Shown in pieces: positions 46,367-58,596 of a stretch of 64,000 nt of DNA. The position numbers and the translations under genes are program-made. Source of the DNA: Penicillus capitatus (lineage: Eukaryota; Chlorophyta). Location of the stretch: assembly GCA_965649825.1 (NCBI GenBank), contig OZ287697.1:1-64000 (forward strand). The letters run 5' to 3'. Numbering within the stretch: the first letter of the stretch is position 1; each line of letters opens with the position of its first letter. A model generated the notes under the pieces. The model saw only the letters and a program-made list of their open reading frames with translations. It was not told where the DNA came from and ran no database searches.

Positions 46367-47562
46367 TCATCTCAAAATAGACTTGTCGAAATCATCAGGT
46401 ATCAGCTCGGATATCCATTGTTTCAACTTATGTATGTGCTCTGCTCCGGCATGTGCACCTCTCAGGTCATAAAGAGTGCACAACGTTCGAATGAGGGGTT
46501 CCTAGATAACAAAGATATCGCTCGATTTGGGATCACGGCGATTATTTGTGGACCTACCTGTATGTGCTTGAACGGCTTAGCGTTAAGATTGCTTTGCACA
46601 GTATGGATTGCTGCTTGGTTGTTGCACCGGAGCAGTTCACAGATGCTCTTGTTATTCGCAGCCACTGCATGGATGTCCGAATCACTCGAGACCTTGTCAA
46701 AGTGGCTAATGGCCCCTGCAGTGATGCATTTATCGTCTGTATGACGACACATCTGAAAACAATCGCTAACCATTGTAGTCTGCCTCGGAATAGGAACAGA
46801 GTCCAGCAATCGTACTGGACAGATCTGGATTCGTCAGTTTCTTCCTTGTTTCCCTTGCATGCTCGATATCCCCAAGCATCAACATAATACAGCAGACAGC
46901 GAACCATGCCTACAATGACATCATCCGATTTCTTTCGTTTGGAAAGATTTCGATATACCCTTTGGTTTTCGGCATCCATGGTCAGCAGTTCATTCAACCA
47001 CTTGAGTGTTTCTATGTAGTCCTTCATCTGACTGTAAATATTGACCACACACCAGATCACTATCTCACGTTTTCTTTTATCCTTTCCCACAGTCTCGTAT
47101 AAAAGAGACAGGCGATCCATTGCCATTCTTGGATTGTCCATGAAGAATGGAAGCAATGCATGGAGCAAACGAACCCCGAACGAGCAGGCTGAACACATAT
47201 ACTTGCATCTGTGCTTCTACTTCCTTCGATAGCTTACTTGAAATCGAAGCCTCCAGTTTTTCGAACTCCTCTGCTGCTTTCTTGTACTTGCCCATTTTGA
47301 AAGTAGCCAACGTCAGATAGGTCTTCTTTGCGACATGGTCGTCAAGACCACCGTGCAGAATCTCGTCTTTCGCCTCCAGTATGGCATTCCAGCAACCCTA
47401 GACGACGACGGCGTCTTCGTTGACAGTGATTCGGGCACTCTGTCGCTTTACACGAAGAGCAAGGGCCTGTAGTCCTGGCAAATCGAAGCGAACGTCTGTC
47501 GTGGGTCGCAACAGAACGGCCGACCATTCTTCTTCAAAATGAACTTTTTGTAGAGGATGCAT
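46367..47562 (-). CDS. TRAPPC12: TRAPPC12 homologue (TPR subunit of TRAPP)
   Basis: From ATG 47562 (MHPLQKVHFEEEWSAVLL), exons joined by about 50-nt introns (one near 47239-47191) reach TGA at 46369-46367. The TPR-type helices follow the C-terminal half of TRAPPC12: NAILEAKDEILHGGLDD, TLATFKMGKYKKAAEEFEKL, RLLHALLPFFMDNPRMAMDR, WCVVNIYSQMKDYIETLKWL, AGAISHFDKVSSDSDIHAVA, AANNKSICELLRCNNQAAIH and LIRTLCTLYDLRGAHAGAEH. TRAPPC12 belongs to TRAPPIII (ER-Golgi traffic, autophagy). The protein is short and lacks the disordered N-terminal half of animal TRAPPC12. Its start is only 24 bp downstream of the RIC1 stop on the same strand. Confidence 0.82.
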
Positions 47563-47586
47563 GCGTCGTCTGTCTCTGACCGTCGA

Positions 47587-50500
47587 TTACACATGAGGTA
47601 TACTCTCGTGTACGTCATCATGTTGCCCGAGTTCTTTCATCACATTGAAATAGGGAGCGAATTCGGGCACAGATGAAAAGTCCTTGTAGATCTCCTCCCA
47701 CAAGTGAGAACGTTTCAATTGAAAACTGACGACGACAGGCATGTGCTGTAGCAACAGTGCCAAAGCCAGTGACCACGTGTCACATCTGTGCGCAAGACAT
47801 GGTGTGAATGGGGAAGCGCAAGAGCTAAATGGATGTACCTGGCGTGCTGACAGATTTCAAGGAGTAGTTCTGCATCGCTGTGCAACTGTTCCGACGACAG
47901 CTGTATGTGCACTGTCATCATTGCCGAATGGATACTGTCTTTTGTCACGGTTTCCTTCAACACATCTTTGTCTGTGCAATAACCCTAGAAACAGCGACAG
48001 TTAAGTATCCCCAGAGCGTTTTCATTAACAGCATACCATTAATGCTGGCAGGCCACCGCCCAGTGACGAGACAGACTGTGCAAGTGCCAGCAATGGCTGT
48101 AGTTGGCTAAACTCTAGCAGACACCATACATGTTCGCGCACGACCTGGACAGAATCGATCTCGAGCAGTTAAGAGTGGGTGGGCACAGCACCTTTGCCGC
48201 TTCCAGACTGGCTCCAGACAACACAGGCTGCTGATGATCTGGAGAGCTTTCTTGCCCTTTGTCATCCGATCCTCCCCACATCCATGAAAACCATGACGAT
48301 AAGCTCCCCTCTGTTGTAGCAGCTGGCGAAGTATTTGTGACGGTTCCTTTCAAAAAGATACGATCGAAATCGGATTGTGTCACGGCATAGCGCAAGAGTT
48401 CTGCCACCAACGCATACTCTCCACCTGACAGAGCGACTTGAAGCACTTGCAGTGCCAGTGCTCTCGCCAGAACACTCCCTTCCATCTTATCAATCACGAC
48501 CAACAGACAAGCAGCCGAATGTGACGCCCCTAAACAAAGAGCATCCGGATAATCAATATACATCATGCAAGAAGTACCAACCTTGATTCAGTAGAGTATC
48601 CAGCACTTCACTGGGACGACCAACAACGTCAAACAGCAATGGCCACAGCTGAGCATCCGTCTTCCTGGCAACACTCACGACCACGTCTGGATACTGAGAG
48701 AAGTCTTTGACAAGTGCTGTTGCCAAAGACAGGAGAGATCTGTCTGGTTTTGAAGAGCCCTAAGCATAGAGCGCACCATTGCAATGAAAGTAAGTCGATC
48801 GATTGCGCAATTACTGTGGAAGGATGATGTCTCTTGTCTTTCTTTGATGACTCTGTTGCTGCCTGAAACTCCAATGCAGTAAAGAGGAGCCATTCCAGAG
48901 ATTTTGAGAAATGCAGTCCGACCTTCTGGTGCTTTCTCGCCAACAGTTTCGCCTCCTTCATGACAAACATCTGTGAAAACTACGACTTCGCATGGTGCAT
49001 CACCTGCACAGCTCCTCTTTGAAGCAATCGACGAAGCAGGCATGGCAACACAGGTTGTGTGTCTGGCATTGGAGAGAAGCATGGAAGCGACAATGAAGGC
49101 GATGCTGATGGATCTGAATTGCATGCTGGTGGACGAACGAGGCGTTGTGAGACTCCAATGATGGCTGCATCTGCCAAAGAGATGCCGATTGGGTACACCT
49201 GCGAAGAACAAAACCTTGATCACAAGATCCTTTCTTGTCTTCCACATTCGTAGCACGCACCTCCCGATCAAATTCCAGTTCAGGATCTAACTGTCCTGTG
49301 ATGGCGTGGCCCGTGGACGGAATGCGTCTTGGCGATAAAGGTTCTGACAAAGATGAAGGAAACCAGAGTTCCATGCCACGCACACCGTATGCCCACCATG
49401 GCATTTCAACCATGTTGACTGCCTGTCGATTGCGTCCAGCACACGGCAGTTCTGAATGTCCCATCGAAAGCGATGGAAGAATATAAGAAACGGCCGTGGT
49501 TGAATTAGCTGGAACTTTTGTGGCATCGCTCAGCCAGAAGCATTCCACCTCGCTTGCCAAGAACTGTTCAACGCCTTTCTCCATGTCCAATAGTGTCATG
49601 ACACCGCCCCAACGCAACACGACACACTGGTCTGGAACCTTGAAACCCATCCAGAAACAGCATATGAGTTGGCAGAAGAAGAACATGTCACGACTGAAAT
49701 GCACCTCACCTTTGAAGAATCGTCAGATGTCTTCGTGAGCGATACATTGAAGAGGGGACGTTGCAAACTCAGAATCGACAGTTCTCGCAGAGGAAGCAAG
49801 GTTGCTGTGGCCCTTGTTGATTTGGTAAGTTCTCCTTCGATCTGACATTCGTAGAGAGCGATATCCAGTGGCTCTGAGGCAACTAAGACGTAGCGGTCTA
49901 AACAGTCCAATGCCACTGGAGTGTGCTGCAACTTGTGGCGGAGCAAAAGTGATGCAAAGTCCAGATGATAGTGAGGGAAAAGGAGCAAGTGGGATTTTCC
50001 ATCTTCTGCGTTCGAGCAAACGACGATGATCTTGCAAAGCCAGTTGATAAGGGACGCAGAAATAGACTTCTCCTGGCTCACATCTCCAAAGAGCTTCCAT
50101 TTCTGTGTTCGTCGACTGTAAACGGCCAACCCATGTCGACCTGCCATGGCAATATCGGAACCGTCTGACGAAACGGCGGCCACTCTGAAAGGCCAGTTTT
50201 CAGAAATGTATTCCTGAGGTGCTTGTATGTGCCGGACAGTCAGTTGACTCTCCGAGAACCGGGAATCCAGGAGACCAGCATCGACACCATTCTCTCCATC
50301 CTTCCCTCTCTGAAACTCTGAGATAAGAAGCAGGCGATCGTCTCCTTGGAGAACGTGCACTTCTTCCAATGCTGCCTCAGATGGCTCCCCTTGTTTTTCA
50401 GATGGATGAGAAACTCGGTGGCGTCCGGACAAGGAACGCACAAATCTCAATTCCCAAAACTCTTTTGCATGGCCTGTCTGGCCGACCCACAATCGATATC

Positions 50501-52218
50501 CATCCACTCCCCATGCCAGAACAGATACTCCCCATTCCAACGTGGGAGTGTCGATGTCAAACGAGCCAGAGAGATTGGCTCTGTGTCCTGGTGTCTCAGA
50601 CTAGAAAGAAATCATAGAAGTGACATAGCGTGTGATATACTTGTGGGATGTGCCTACCCTCGATTCCTCGTTCGTTCTTCCTGAGAACCCTATCTTATCC
50701 GTCGTTCGAGAATTGATAGCCGTTTTCGTTGAACTGAGAGCTGTCTTTGGTTTCAATGGGGTCTGCGGCAATGAACACATCAAGCGACACCCAGAGGGTG
50801 TCCATACAACGATTCCTCGTTGCCGAAATCCCACAGCAAATGCCGTGCAATCCCCACTCCAACATATGTCCTGAACGGGACCTGTTCGCCAAACCACGTC
50901 TTGCGTGCGTTGAGCCATGTATTGTGCTGCCTGTAATTTCTGGCCCATGTCCCCAATCGGAGAGATTGAGCCTTCTGACTGGACTCGGAACAGGAGTGCT
51001 GTTTTCCTCGGACGACTGCCCAAAGATACCAAATGTCTCTGTCAACCTAAGGACAGCTGAGATATCCATCAGGCAGTCAATCGTGGTTTGCCTGAAGAGA
51101 ATGACCGTTCCATCAGTGCACCCAACAGCAACCATGTTTGCACAGTCTCCGATCCGAGCACAAGTCACTTTGTAGCTCTCTGCTCCTGAAGTGAAAACGC
51201 AAGGATGACAGCATTGAGCTTGTTTATTTCGAGAAAGGAGTCTACCTTCATTGATCCACTGATTTACGTGCAAGCCTTTCATTGAAGCATCTGCCGTGTG
51301 GCAGAGGCCGGTCGAACCATCTTCGAACGTCACTGCCAATCTTTCAACGCGACTGGAATAATCCATATCAACAATTGCTCCTTTCGAGATCTTGTTGCCT
51401 GAAAAGTAGACCGTCGGATCACTCCTCAGAGCGTGGTACTTCTCTCTGATCACTCGATGAGCATTCAGGACTGGCCAGAATGAAAGGGCTTCCGGAATCC
51501 TCAGCAGAATGCGGAGTTCTCTCCATACTCAGCAGATCCAGGCATCCATCAAACCAATTGGGAATCTCTGTAGCGAGTATTCATTGAGAGGCAAGATATG
51601 CGAGCAGCTTTGCCTTCATCGTGAAATTCATACACCTCTTCCGGTTGCAAATTCTCATTCATCTTTGGCCAGTCATAGATTTGAAGCATCCCATCTCCCG
51701 TTCCAATCATCACGGATGAACCCATTGTCACCAAACAGTTGCCGATCTAGCCAAGAATCGAATCGATCAGCGCAAGTCATTGTTGATAGCACGTGACGTA
51801 CAGAACTGCCAAACAGTTGCACAGTGGCATGCACGGTCATCCTGACAGTGGTGGCATCGCGCAGAGGACCGGAGACTGACGGTCTGTTGACCAGTTTCTT
51901 CCCCGTTGAGGTGACAGAATATAGAAGTATCCATCCCTTTGCCGTCAAGCAGATTGCACTGGAGAGTTGTGCATTCCATTCTGCCGCAACCTGGGGACCT
52001 AATCTTAGCAGCTCTTTAGGTGGAAGGAACATCTGTCCAAGTTTAAAGGGATTCTCTGTTCCTGCCCACAACTGCACGGCGCGTTTTGAGGCCAAGAAAG
52101 TGGTGGGGAATGAGAAGAGGGGTGAAGAGGGATGTGTGAGGCAGGAAACGATTTCATCGTGTCCGTATTTGGCTGGGAAGGCGATGTAAGATTTCGGCCA
52201 ACCACATGGAAACAGCAT
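47587..52218 (-). CDS. RIC1: RIC1 homologue (RAB6A/Ypt6 GEF subunit)
   Basis: Large multi-exon gene. Start ATG 52218 gives MLFPCGWPKSY, matching the RIC1 start (MYFLSGWPK). The WD40/beta-propeller half follows: AAEWNAQLSSAICLTAKGWI, AVGCTDGTVILF, DICWSGDCTAFAVGFRQRGI, VLAWGVDGYRLWVGQTG, VHVLQGDDRLLLIS, YISENWPFRVAAVSSDGSDI, SRRTQKWKLFGDVSQEKS. The helical RIC1 C-terminal domain follows: KTDAQLWPLLFDVVGRPSEV, ALALQVLQVALSGGEYALVA, ELLLEICQHAR and WSLALALLLQHMPVVVSF, ending near 47587. RIC1-RGP1 activates RAB6A/Ypt6 at the Golgi. Not every exon boundary was resolved; order and similarity are consistent over the whole length. Confidence 0.92.
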
Positions 52219-52401
52219 CTCGACGCTGAACAAACGCAACGTCTGCGCGTCGTACGTTGTACGTCACAAATGCCCAACTATCTCTGTGCAGTCCTGTTTG
52301 CTTTACTAGCACTCTCTTGCACGTCGTGTCCCCTTGAGAAGCGTTGCTTCGTTACACGACGCCTTCGTTAACGAGATTTCGTCATTGTTACCAATACTGA
52401 A
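52219..52401. promoter_or_regulatory. Divergent spacer between RIC1 and MsrB
   Basis: 183 bp separates the RIC1 start (leftwards) from the MsrB start (rightwards). A forward frame from 52270 encodes a short hydrophobic leader (MPNYLCAVLFALLALSC) in this spacer; if spliced to MsrB it would give a targeted isoform and the promoter would be shorter still. Confidence 0.45.
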
Positions 52402-52967
52402 ATGTCGGCGTTGAACAAAGAGACGCCAGATTCGAAATGGAAAGAGATTCTAACGACCACCGAGGTCCGTTTTAATACAAGGCAGTTGAAAGACACGTTT
52501 TTTGAAGCACTTGTGTCTGTTTACAGTACCAGGTTCTGCGAAAAAAAGGAACAGAACAACCAGGTACAGGTGAATACAACAAGTTTTTTGAAGAAGGAGT
52601 ATACAAGTGTGCGGCCTGCGGGGCTGAGCTCTACAAGTTCAGTTCACTCGATCGAGTTTATGCACGTCGCTCACAATGTTGGATACAGGTCGGAGACCAA
52701 ATTTGATTCCGGATGCGGCTGGCCCGCCTTTTATGATGAAATCCCAGGCATGCATGATCATTCTTGTTTGCGAACCACAATGGCCAACGATTTATAGGAT
52801 CTGTTAAGCGAAGGGAAGATGTATCGATGGGAATGGCCCGGACAGAGATCACGTGTTCCAATTGCGGCGGGCACTTGGGCCATGTATTTGTGGGAGAGGG
52901 CTTCAGAACACCAACAAATGCCCGACATTGTGTCAACAGCGTGTCCCTCAGATTTTCAAAGAAATGA
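52402..52967 (+). CDS. MSRB: Methionine-R-sulfoxide reductase B
   Basis: Four exons: 52402-52464, 52527-52636, 52689-52747 and 52798-52967; phases close, 133 residues. The whole SelR/MsrB fold is present: [93 protein letters not shown]. Four zinc cysteines (CAACG, CSNCG) and the catalytic Cys in RHCVNS are intact. It reduces methionine-R-sulfoxide using thioredoxin. Intron 3 (52748-52797) is GC-AG with donor G|GCATGC; there is no GT alternative in phase. From the internal ATG the product is cytosolic; see the upstream leader in the spacer. Confidence 0.96.
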
Positions 52968-53260
52968 TTCTACAGTGTATCTGGGATTTTGCGTTCTCTT
53001 CCCATCCTTTTGAGTATTGAGATGACAGAAATTCAAGAGATTTATCCTTGCGAAAATCCTATCTGATTTTTCTACTAGCTTCATAAGGACGAGAAGCATC
53101 ACGTACGTTTTCATCCATTTTACGTTACCGACAGCTTTAGGAAGCTGTCCGTAAAATCCATTCCGACTTACTCCTATCGGAATGATTGATGGGCACGATC
53201 ATTTATAGGCAGAGTCGTGCCCATTTTTTATTGTATCTTTGTAAATCACAATGGAAGAGA

Positions 53261-54348
53261 TCATGGATTACGATTTCTTCCGGACTTCCACCAGTCTATC
53301 ACCATTAGCCGCTGCTGCCGACGATCGCGATCACTAGACGAGGTCTCGAGATATATAACTCTCATAGCTGCATTAGACCAGGTGATGGAATACATGAGGG
53401 AGCTATTGCAACAAACAAGAGAATTCAATTCACAGACAGAAAGTGAGAGTGACCTTACCACTATGTGCTCTCTCCAGATCATTGATGTCTGCTGCTTCTG
53501 GCAAATCGAGTAGTCGAGGACCTCTTTTGAAGGAAGCTGGGTAAAAAGGGACGTGTGAGTGAAATCTTCGATGCATGAAGACTTCGGGAGGGAAAGGAGA
53601 CAAAACGGTTCTCTGCAAATCTCGTGTACTTCTACGATCATTGATGGATCTCTGAGGAAACAAACATGGTCGTCAGCAGGAGACGATTTCAGCATCTTGT
53701 GAGATTACTTTCAAGAATGACACCGGCCCCTTTTCTCCTTTGACTCGTGCAGCGATTTGCAGAAGCAGGTAAATCAATACCAGTTGGATCAAAATCGAAA
53801 CAGCAAGGAGTGAGGTCGTCAAGCCGAAGAGTAGTTGATTGGCGTCATAGAAATACTGCCACGATGTTAAGTATGTCATTATGAGGACGTCTGAAGCTAG
53901 CAAAACAAGGTTCATGAGAATGGCGACTCTGCAGCTGGAAGGCAACTGATGGTCCATCAGATTCCGTGACCACCTCCGTCCTTTGTCGTGATAACAGACC
54001 ATTGGAGTGTTGTTTGCAGCAGGAAAGGGAAGATACCTTTGGTTGCATAAACTCCTGTGACTCCGCACGCTACATAACTACCCAAGGCAACGGTTTTTAG
54101 TCCGCTTTTGAAAGAAACGACGGTGTACGAACTTACAGGGGGACTCCGATGAAGAGCAGTAAGTAAATCTTGTCATGCACGTAGGACGCGTATACAGCCG
54201 CGAGGGTCCGCAGGGCCGCGATACCGAACTGCACCGTGTTCACATGGTTGATGTAAAGTGCTCTAGTGACTTCTACCTGTAGAATTGGGCTCCATACCAA
54301 ACACGACTCTGCGTAGAATCGGTCCTCCCGTTCACGACGAGATGTCAT
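53261..54348 (-). CDS. Multipass membrane protein, unknown family
   Basis: From ATG 54348 an exon runs to about 54136 (TVQFGIAALRTLAAVYASYV, KIYLLLFIGVPL). After an incompletely resolved join the protein continues at about 54030 (MDHQLPSSCRVAILMNLVLL, ANQLLFGLTTSLLAVSILIQ, IQLVLIYLLLQIAARVKG). A 57-nt intron (about 53703-53647) leads to a hydrophilic tail (FPPEVFMHRRFHSHVPFYP), and after a further intron it ends at 53261. At least four membrane spans, with a cytosolic tail of about 100 residues. It does not match a family I can name. Tail-to-tail with MsrB, about 105 bp from the end of the kinase gene. Confidence 0.6.
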
Positions 54349-54453
54349 TGCTCTAGAAAAAATATCGCAAGCTGAACAAGGTCACATCTGAACCACGAAG
54401 TGGTGACGGATGTTGCAGTAACCGATATAGATTAAAGTGACACGTGTCGTGCA

Positions 54454-56069
54454 TCACTCACGAGGCATTTTCATACTGGTTTGAATTTCTCTGAGAATTT
54501 CCGAAAAGTCAGGACGTGATTCCGGATCGGAAGCAGTACATCTTCGGTACAGAGACTTAAGATGGGTGTCCATTTCCTGTGGAGCGGGCATCGCATACTC
54601 TTCACCTTTCAGGACTTTCTCATAAATCTATCAGAGGACCGTTTAGTGGTGTGAGAAAGAGTGATGCGTCACCTGTCTAAAATGCGTGTGTTCGTACGGT
54701 TGTTCACGGGTACACATTTCCCACAACACGACCCCGAAGGAGTACACGTCAGACTTCGAACTCAGTTTACTGTTCGTGAAAAACTCTGGACTTGAGTACT
54801 GCCATGTGCCAATACCGACGGTCATTGTTGCGTTCTTCAAATAGTTCCTTGCCAGTCCGAAATCAGCAAGTTTAACGACATCCCTCACATCTGTCCGAGT
54901 AACAAGGAGGTTTCCAGGTTTGAGGTCACGATGTATCATTCTCCGCGTGTGAAGATGCAGTAGACTACAGGCGATATCGCACAACATCTCTTTCACCTAT
55001 GTCGATGCTAGGAATGTGGAGGAGTGACAGACAGCACGGGAGATCACCTTCATGAGTGGAAGAGGATATTCTGGTTCATGAATCAAGTCGAAAAGGGAAC
55101 CAAGATTGCAATACTCCAACACCAAGCAGGTTCCAACGACGCCATACATCTTGATGATGTTGTCATGTTGAGGAATCTTCTGAAAAATCGCGCACTCTCG
55201 ACGGAACTCTTTCTCAAAATTGCTCTCTTTCGAATACACGATGAATTTCAGCACGACTTCATCGCCGCGATACCATCCTCTATACACCTAGTAGACACCT
55301 AATGGCTGCCTGCCTTCTTCACGCTATGTCGCACCTGAGAAGATGCCCCATGTCCAATGAGTCGACGACTACAGAGGATCTCTGACGGATCGAGGATCGC
55401 ACAGCCACACTCCACTGGCTTTGTCGTCTCGCATTCGATCTCATACAGTTCCGAAAGGAGAACGAATTCGTCGTCTCCGGCCGAGAGCTCGTGGCTCGTG
55501 TGTCGGTCTTGTGAATTCGCCGTCAATGGATGTGCTCTTAGTGTCATAGGCGCGGTCACTGGCGTGAAGAGGCGAACATCCTTCACGTTTAGATCTCTCA
55601 CGCGAACCGTTTCGGGAGCCTCTTTAGGTGAATAGTGTGCTGGAATGTCCGTTGCGCTGTCGGCAATGCAACGACGGCCTGACGAATTGGACGTCTCTGT
55701 CTCTTCACGATTCGCATACGGTCCCTTTTCTGGTGAAAACTGCGTCGAATCCCACGAAATCTCGATTCTCGTTTCGTTCATTCTGTCATTCGACAAGTCT
55801 GGCGGAGAGGATGATGCCTTTCTTTGTCTTTGCGGCGGTGCCAGAATCGTCTCTGCGATTCCGATGGTCGAGAGGCCCTTCACGCAAGGAGGTCGACAAG
55901 GGAGAAGCAGAGCGACGCTCACATATGCAGAGAGGCTCTCCTGTGGAGCAGCATTCTCAGCGTTGGCCGTCTCTTGTTTGAGCGAAAGCTTTCTTAATGG
56001 TTGCCACAGATTTCGACAGACACACCATAGAAACGACATGCACGCCCACAGTCTTCGCTTGGATGACAC
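54454..56069 (-). CDS. TKL/Raf-like protein kinase
   Basis: Exon 1 from ATG 56069 codes a 250-residue Ser/Thr/Pro-rich regulatory region. Introns follow at about 55334-55288, 55046-54997 and 54673-54629, all in phase. Kinase motifs: glycine loop IGHGASSQVYRGWYRG, ATP lysine VVLKFIV, glutamate in FEKEFRRECAIF, hinge LVLEYCNLGSL, catalytic loop MIHRDLKPGNLLV, metal motif LADFGLARNYL, activation segment end GTWQYSSPEF, SDVYSFGVVLWEM, and the terminal YRRCTASDPESRPDFSEIL with stop at 54454. HRDLKPGN, and SDVYSFGVVLWE with RPDF near the end, place it in the tyrosine-kinase-like group (Raf/MLK/SHK-like). All catalytic residues are present, so it should be active on Ser/Thr. Head-to-head with the SWSAP1-like gene, 109 bp apart. 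Confidence 0.92.
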
Positions 56070-56178
56070 TTCTCTCTAAATCTCCTAGCACTTTAGTCTT
56101 TCCGTGATTTTTCGCTGGTCTGTTCACAAATGCGTCAAAAAGACTTCGCTGCATGCAGCGTCGTTTTGCTTTTGGAAG

Positions 56179-57224
56179 ATGGTTCGTCATTTCAATGATT
56201 TCTCGCGTCTTCCAGTCGAAATGGGTTTCTCTTTGCACGAATTCGTATCTTGCCGCTGCCACCCGCAGCTCCAAGCGCAGCTAACGGCACTCGACCCATT
56301 CGATGCAGATTCTTATACGTGCTTGATCACCGGACCGCCAAAAAGGTCAGCTACTTTACGCATAGCGACAACACAAGTACCATAGACTCCTCCTGTCCAG
56401 CGGAAAGACGTCACTTCTCATGCACTTTGCTTTGAGTGAAGCGGCATCCGGGAGAAACTCGGTGTTCGTCTGTCAGCGAGACAAGATTGAAAAAGACCTT
56501 CCGGTACTTCCTGAAGGCATGGACCCACATCATAACCTGCTAAATGCTGTCCACATGAAGTGTGCCTCTCTGCTGTTATGTGCGTGTGGAACCATCTCTT
56601 CTCTCTGTTGTTTCAGGTACGTATCAAATGCAAAAGAGCTTGTGAGTTTCGCCATCGATGGGCGCTTCCTGACGGACAACATTGACAGTATCGTGGTGGA
56701 TGACCTTGCTCTTCTGTTACCACCAGAGAGGCAAGAGCATTCCTTTTGCCATTTCAGACATATCAGCCGACGGAGCACGCTTTGCAGAGAGAAGAGGTTT
56801 GAGAACAGAAGTGATATGTTCAGAATGCTCGCTTCCCTATATGAGCTATGCAAAACGCTCAGGTACTTTGTGTTTTTTGTACCAAGAAGATATTGGCCAC
56901 TCCAAAAATAGGGAGAAGGGCAAGGCTTCTCGGCTGGTTGTTACTGGGGCGGATGTGCAGACAGGATTCATCGATCGGTTTGTTTACAGCAAATGGCTCC
57001 ATGCGCGTCTTTCTATATCAGGTGATCTTTCCTGAAAGCGCTAGAGACTCAATGTATGTCTTCACAACACAGGCAATCGACCAATTTTTCAGATCACTCC
57101 ATTCGAAGAAGATCAGACGATAAAGAGGGAGATGGGCACTCCCAGAGTATCATTTGTTTTTGCGTGCGATGTCTTTAAAGCATCATCGATCACACAGAGC
57201 CATTCATATCGTGGATTAAGATAG
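56179..57224 (+). CDS. SWSAP1: RecA-like P-loop ATPase resembling SWSAP1
   Basis: Six exons: 56179-56345, 56401-56559, 56617-56730, 56788-56862, 56912-57021 and 57073-57224; all phases close, 258 residues. Walker A is assembled across intron 1: CLITGPPKSGKTSLLMHFA. Then NSVFVCQRDKIEKDLPVLPE, DPHHNLLNAVHMKYV and Walker B-like DSIVVDDLALLLPPE. This order (GPPxxGKTSLL, a C-R/Q-R strand, hydrophobic Walker B with DD) resembles SWSAP1, a SWIM-protein-associated RAD51-related ATPase in homologous recombination. Intron 3 (56731-56787) is GC-AG. No SWIM-domain partner lies in the window. Other RecA-fold ATPases remain possible, so the symbol is tentative. Confidence 0.65.
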
Positions 57225-57477
57225 AATGCAATGTTCCGTCATACAACGACACAAATCATGGAACGATGACATCCCGCAGCCACTCGCCTTGTACATTAAC
57301 ACTTTCTGCAAGTACCCCCGCACAAACAAACACTGACAACTTTTGACAGCAGAAACAGCGTGGCACAGGAACCAGCTACGACTACCAATGGTTGAGCTGT
57401 CTATGTCGGAAAGACAAAACTAATTGATGACTGATCGTAGCGACTCTTGCAAAAGAGAGCAATTGTCACATGTCCAG

Positions 57478-58458
57478 TCACTCAGCCATATGCCCATTGT
57501 ACAGCTGCTCTTGCAGTTTGAGCACATACTTATGCAGGCTTTCATTTTCCTCTTGCAATTTCGCCCTCTGATTTCTCTCTTCCAACAAACTTGTCTGGAC
57601 TTGTGCCAGATCTTGCTCAAGCTCATGAATTTGATCTTCCAATCTGTATGTCTCAATCGTGCTCTGGAACTGTGGGGAAGGTGCGGCATCTCCATTGACT
57701 CCGGCAGAGGACAGATGATTGCCAAGTGTGCGATCCATTTCTCCTTTCACTTTGTTGTATTCCTCCCATGCGGATGCTGTACTTGAACACTCTGAAACGA
57801 GCTCATTCACACGTCTCTCTCCCGCACTGACCTCACCCTTCAGCCTCGCAATCTCGGACTCGTACATCGAACACATGCCGTTGCTCTCATTTAATTTCTC
57901 TTGAACTTCAAGCAAGGTTGTCTAAACACATGAGCAACACCACCAACACAATAGCTCTCCCCTCAAACGCAATGACTTTGCGCACTTGCATGTCTTCGGC
58001 TTGTTGGAACATCTCAGCTTCTCGGGTTTGTGACTCTGTTAACTGTTGAAGGATATGTCTGAAAGACTCTTCTTTAGATCTCCACGGATTTCTGAAACAA
58101 TGCATGCATGCTAAGATGTCAATGGCGGTTTTGGAGGAGGGTACGCACTCGTCGTTCTCAAAGGACTGCAATCTGTTCAGTGTTTTGCCTAGCTCACTCT
58201 CCACCACCTCTAACTGTTCTTCCAAGGCAGAGACTGTATCAGATGCCGTCTGCGCCCATGCCACCTGTAACACCCATCATAGAACAAAATAACTGCGAGC
58301 GCGACCCGAGGACAAAACCATACAGCGCATTGTGCTTCTGATTCTTTTTCGCTTATTAACACTTCCAACTCCTTCCTTCGCCGAATTTCGAATTCCAGCT
58401 GTTCTTTTATTTCAGCCGTTTCTTGTGCTCGCTGCGTATCGACGTGACTCATGCGCAC
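57478..58458 (-). CDS. Coiled-coil protein, 269 residues
   Basis: Four exons: 58458-58324, 58264-58149, 58091-57977 and 57921-57478; phases close, 269 residues. Nearly all coiled coil: QETAEIKEQLEFEIRRRKEL, TVSALEEQLEVVESELGKTL, HILQQLTESQTREAEMFQQA, LLEVQEKLNESNGMCSMYES, LEDQIHELEQDLAQVQTSLL and QEENESLHKYVLKLQEQLYN. The end, SLHKYVLKLQEQLYNGHMAE, recalls the short family of mitotic or cytoskeletal adaptors with terminal coiled coils (CCDC-type), but I cannot assign one. Same strand as and 138 bp from the FKBP12 gene. Confidence 0.75.
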
Positions 58459-58596
58459 AAGTTCGCACTTTGCTGACTATTATAGTGGAAAAGGCAAAAC
58501 AAATAAACGTTGAGGCAAAGGTAACGATTAAAGCCGTTCGCTGTACAAGAAGAGCATCGACCCCGAACGCACACACGCGGATTCGCCATCCATGGC

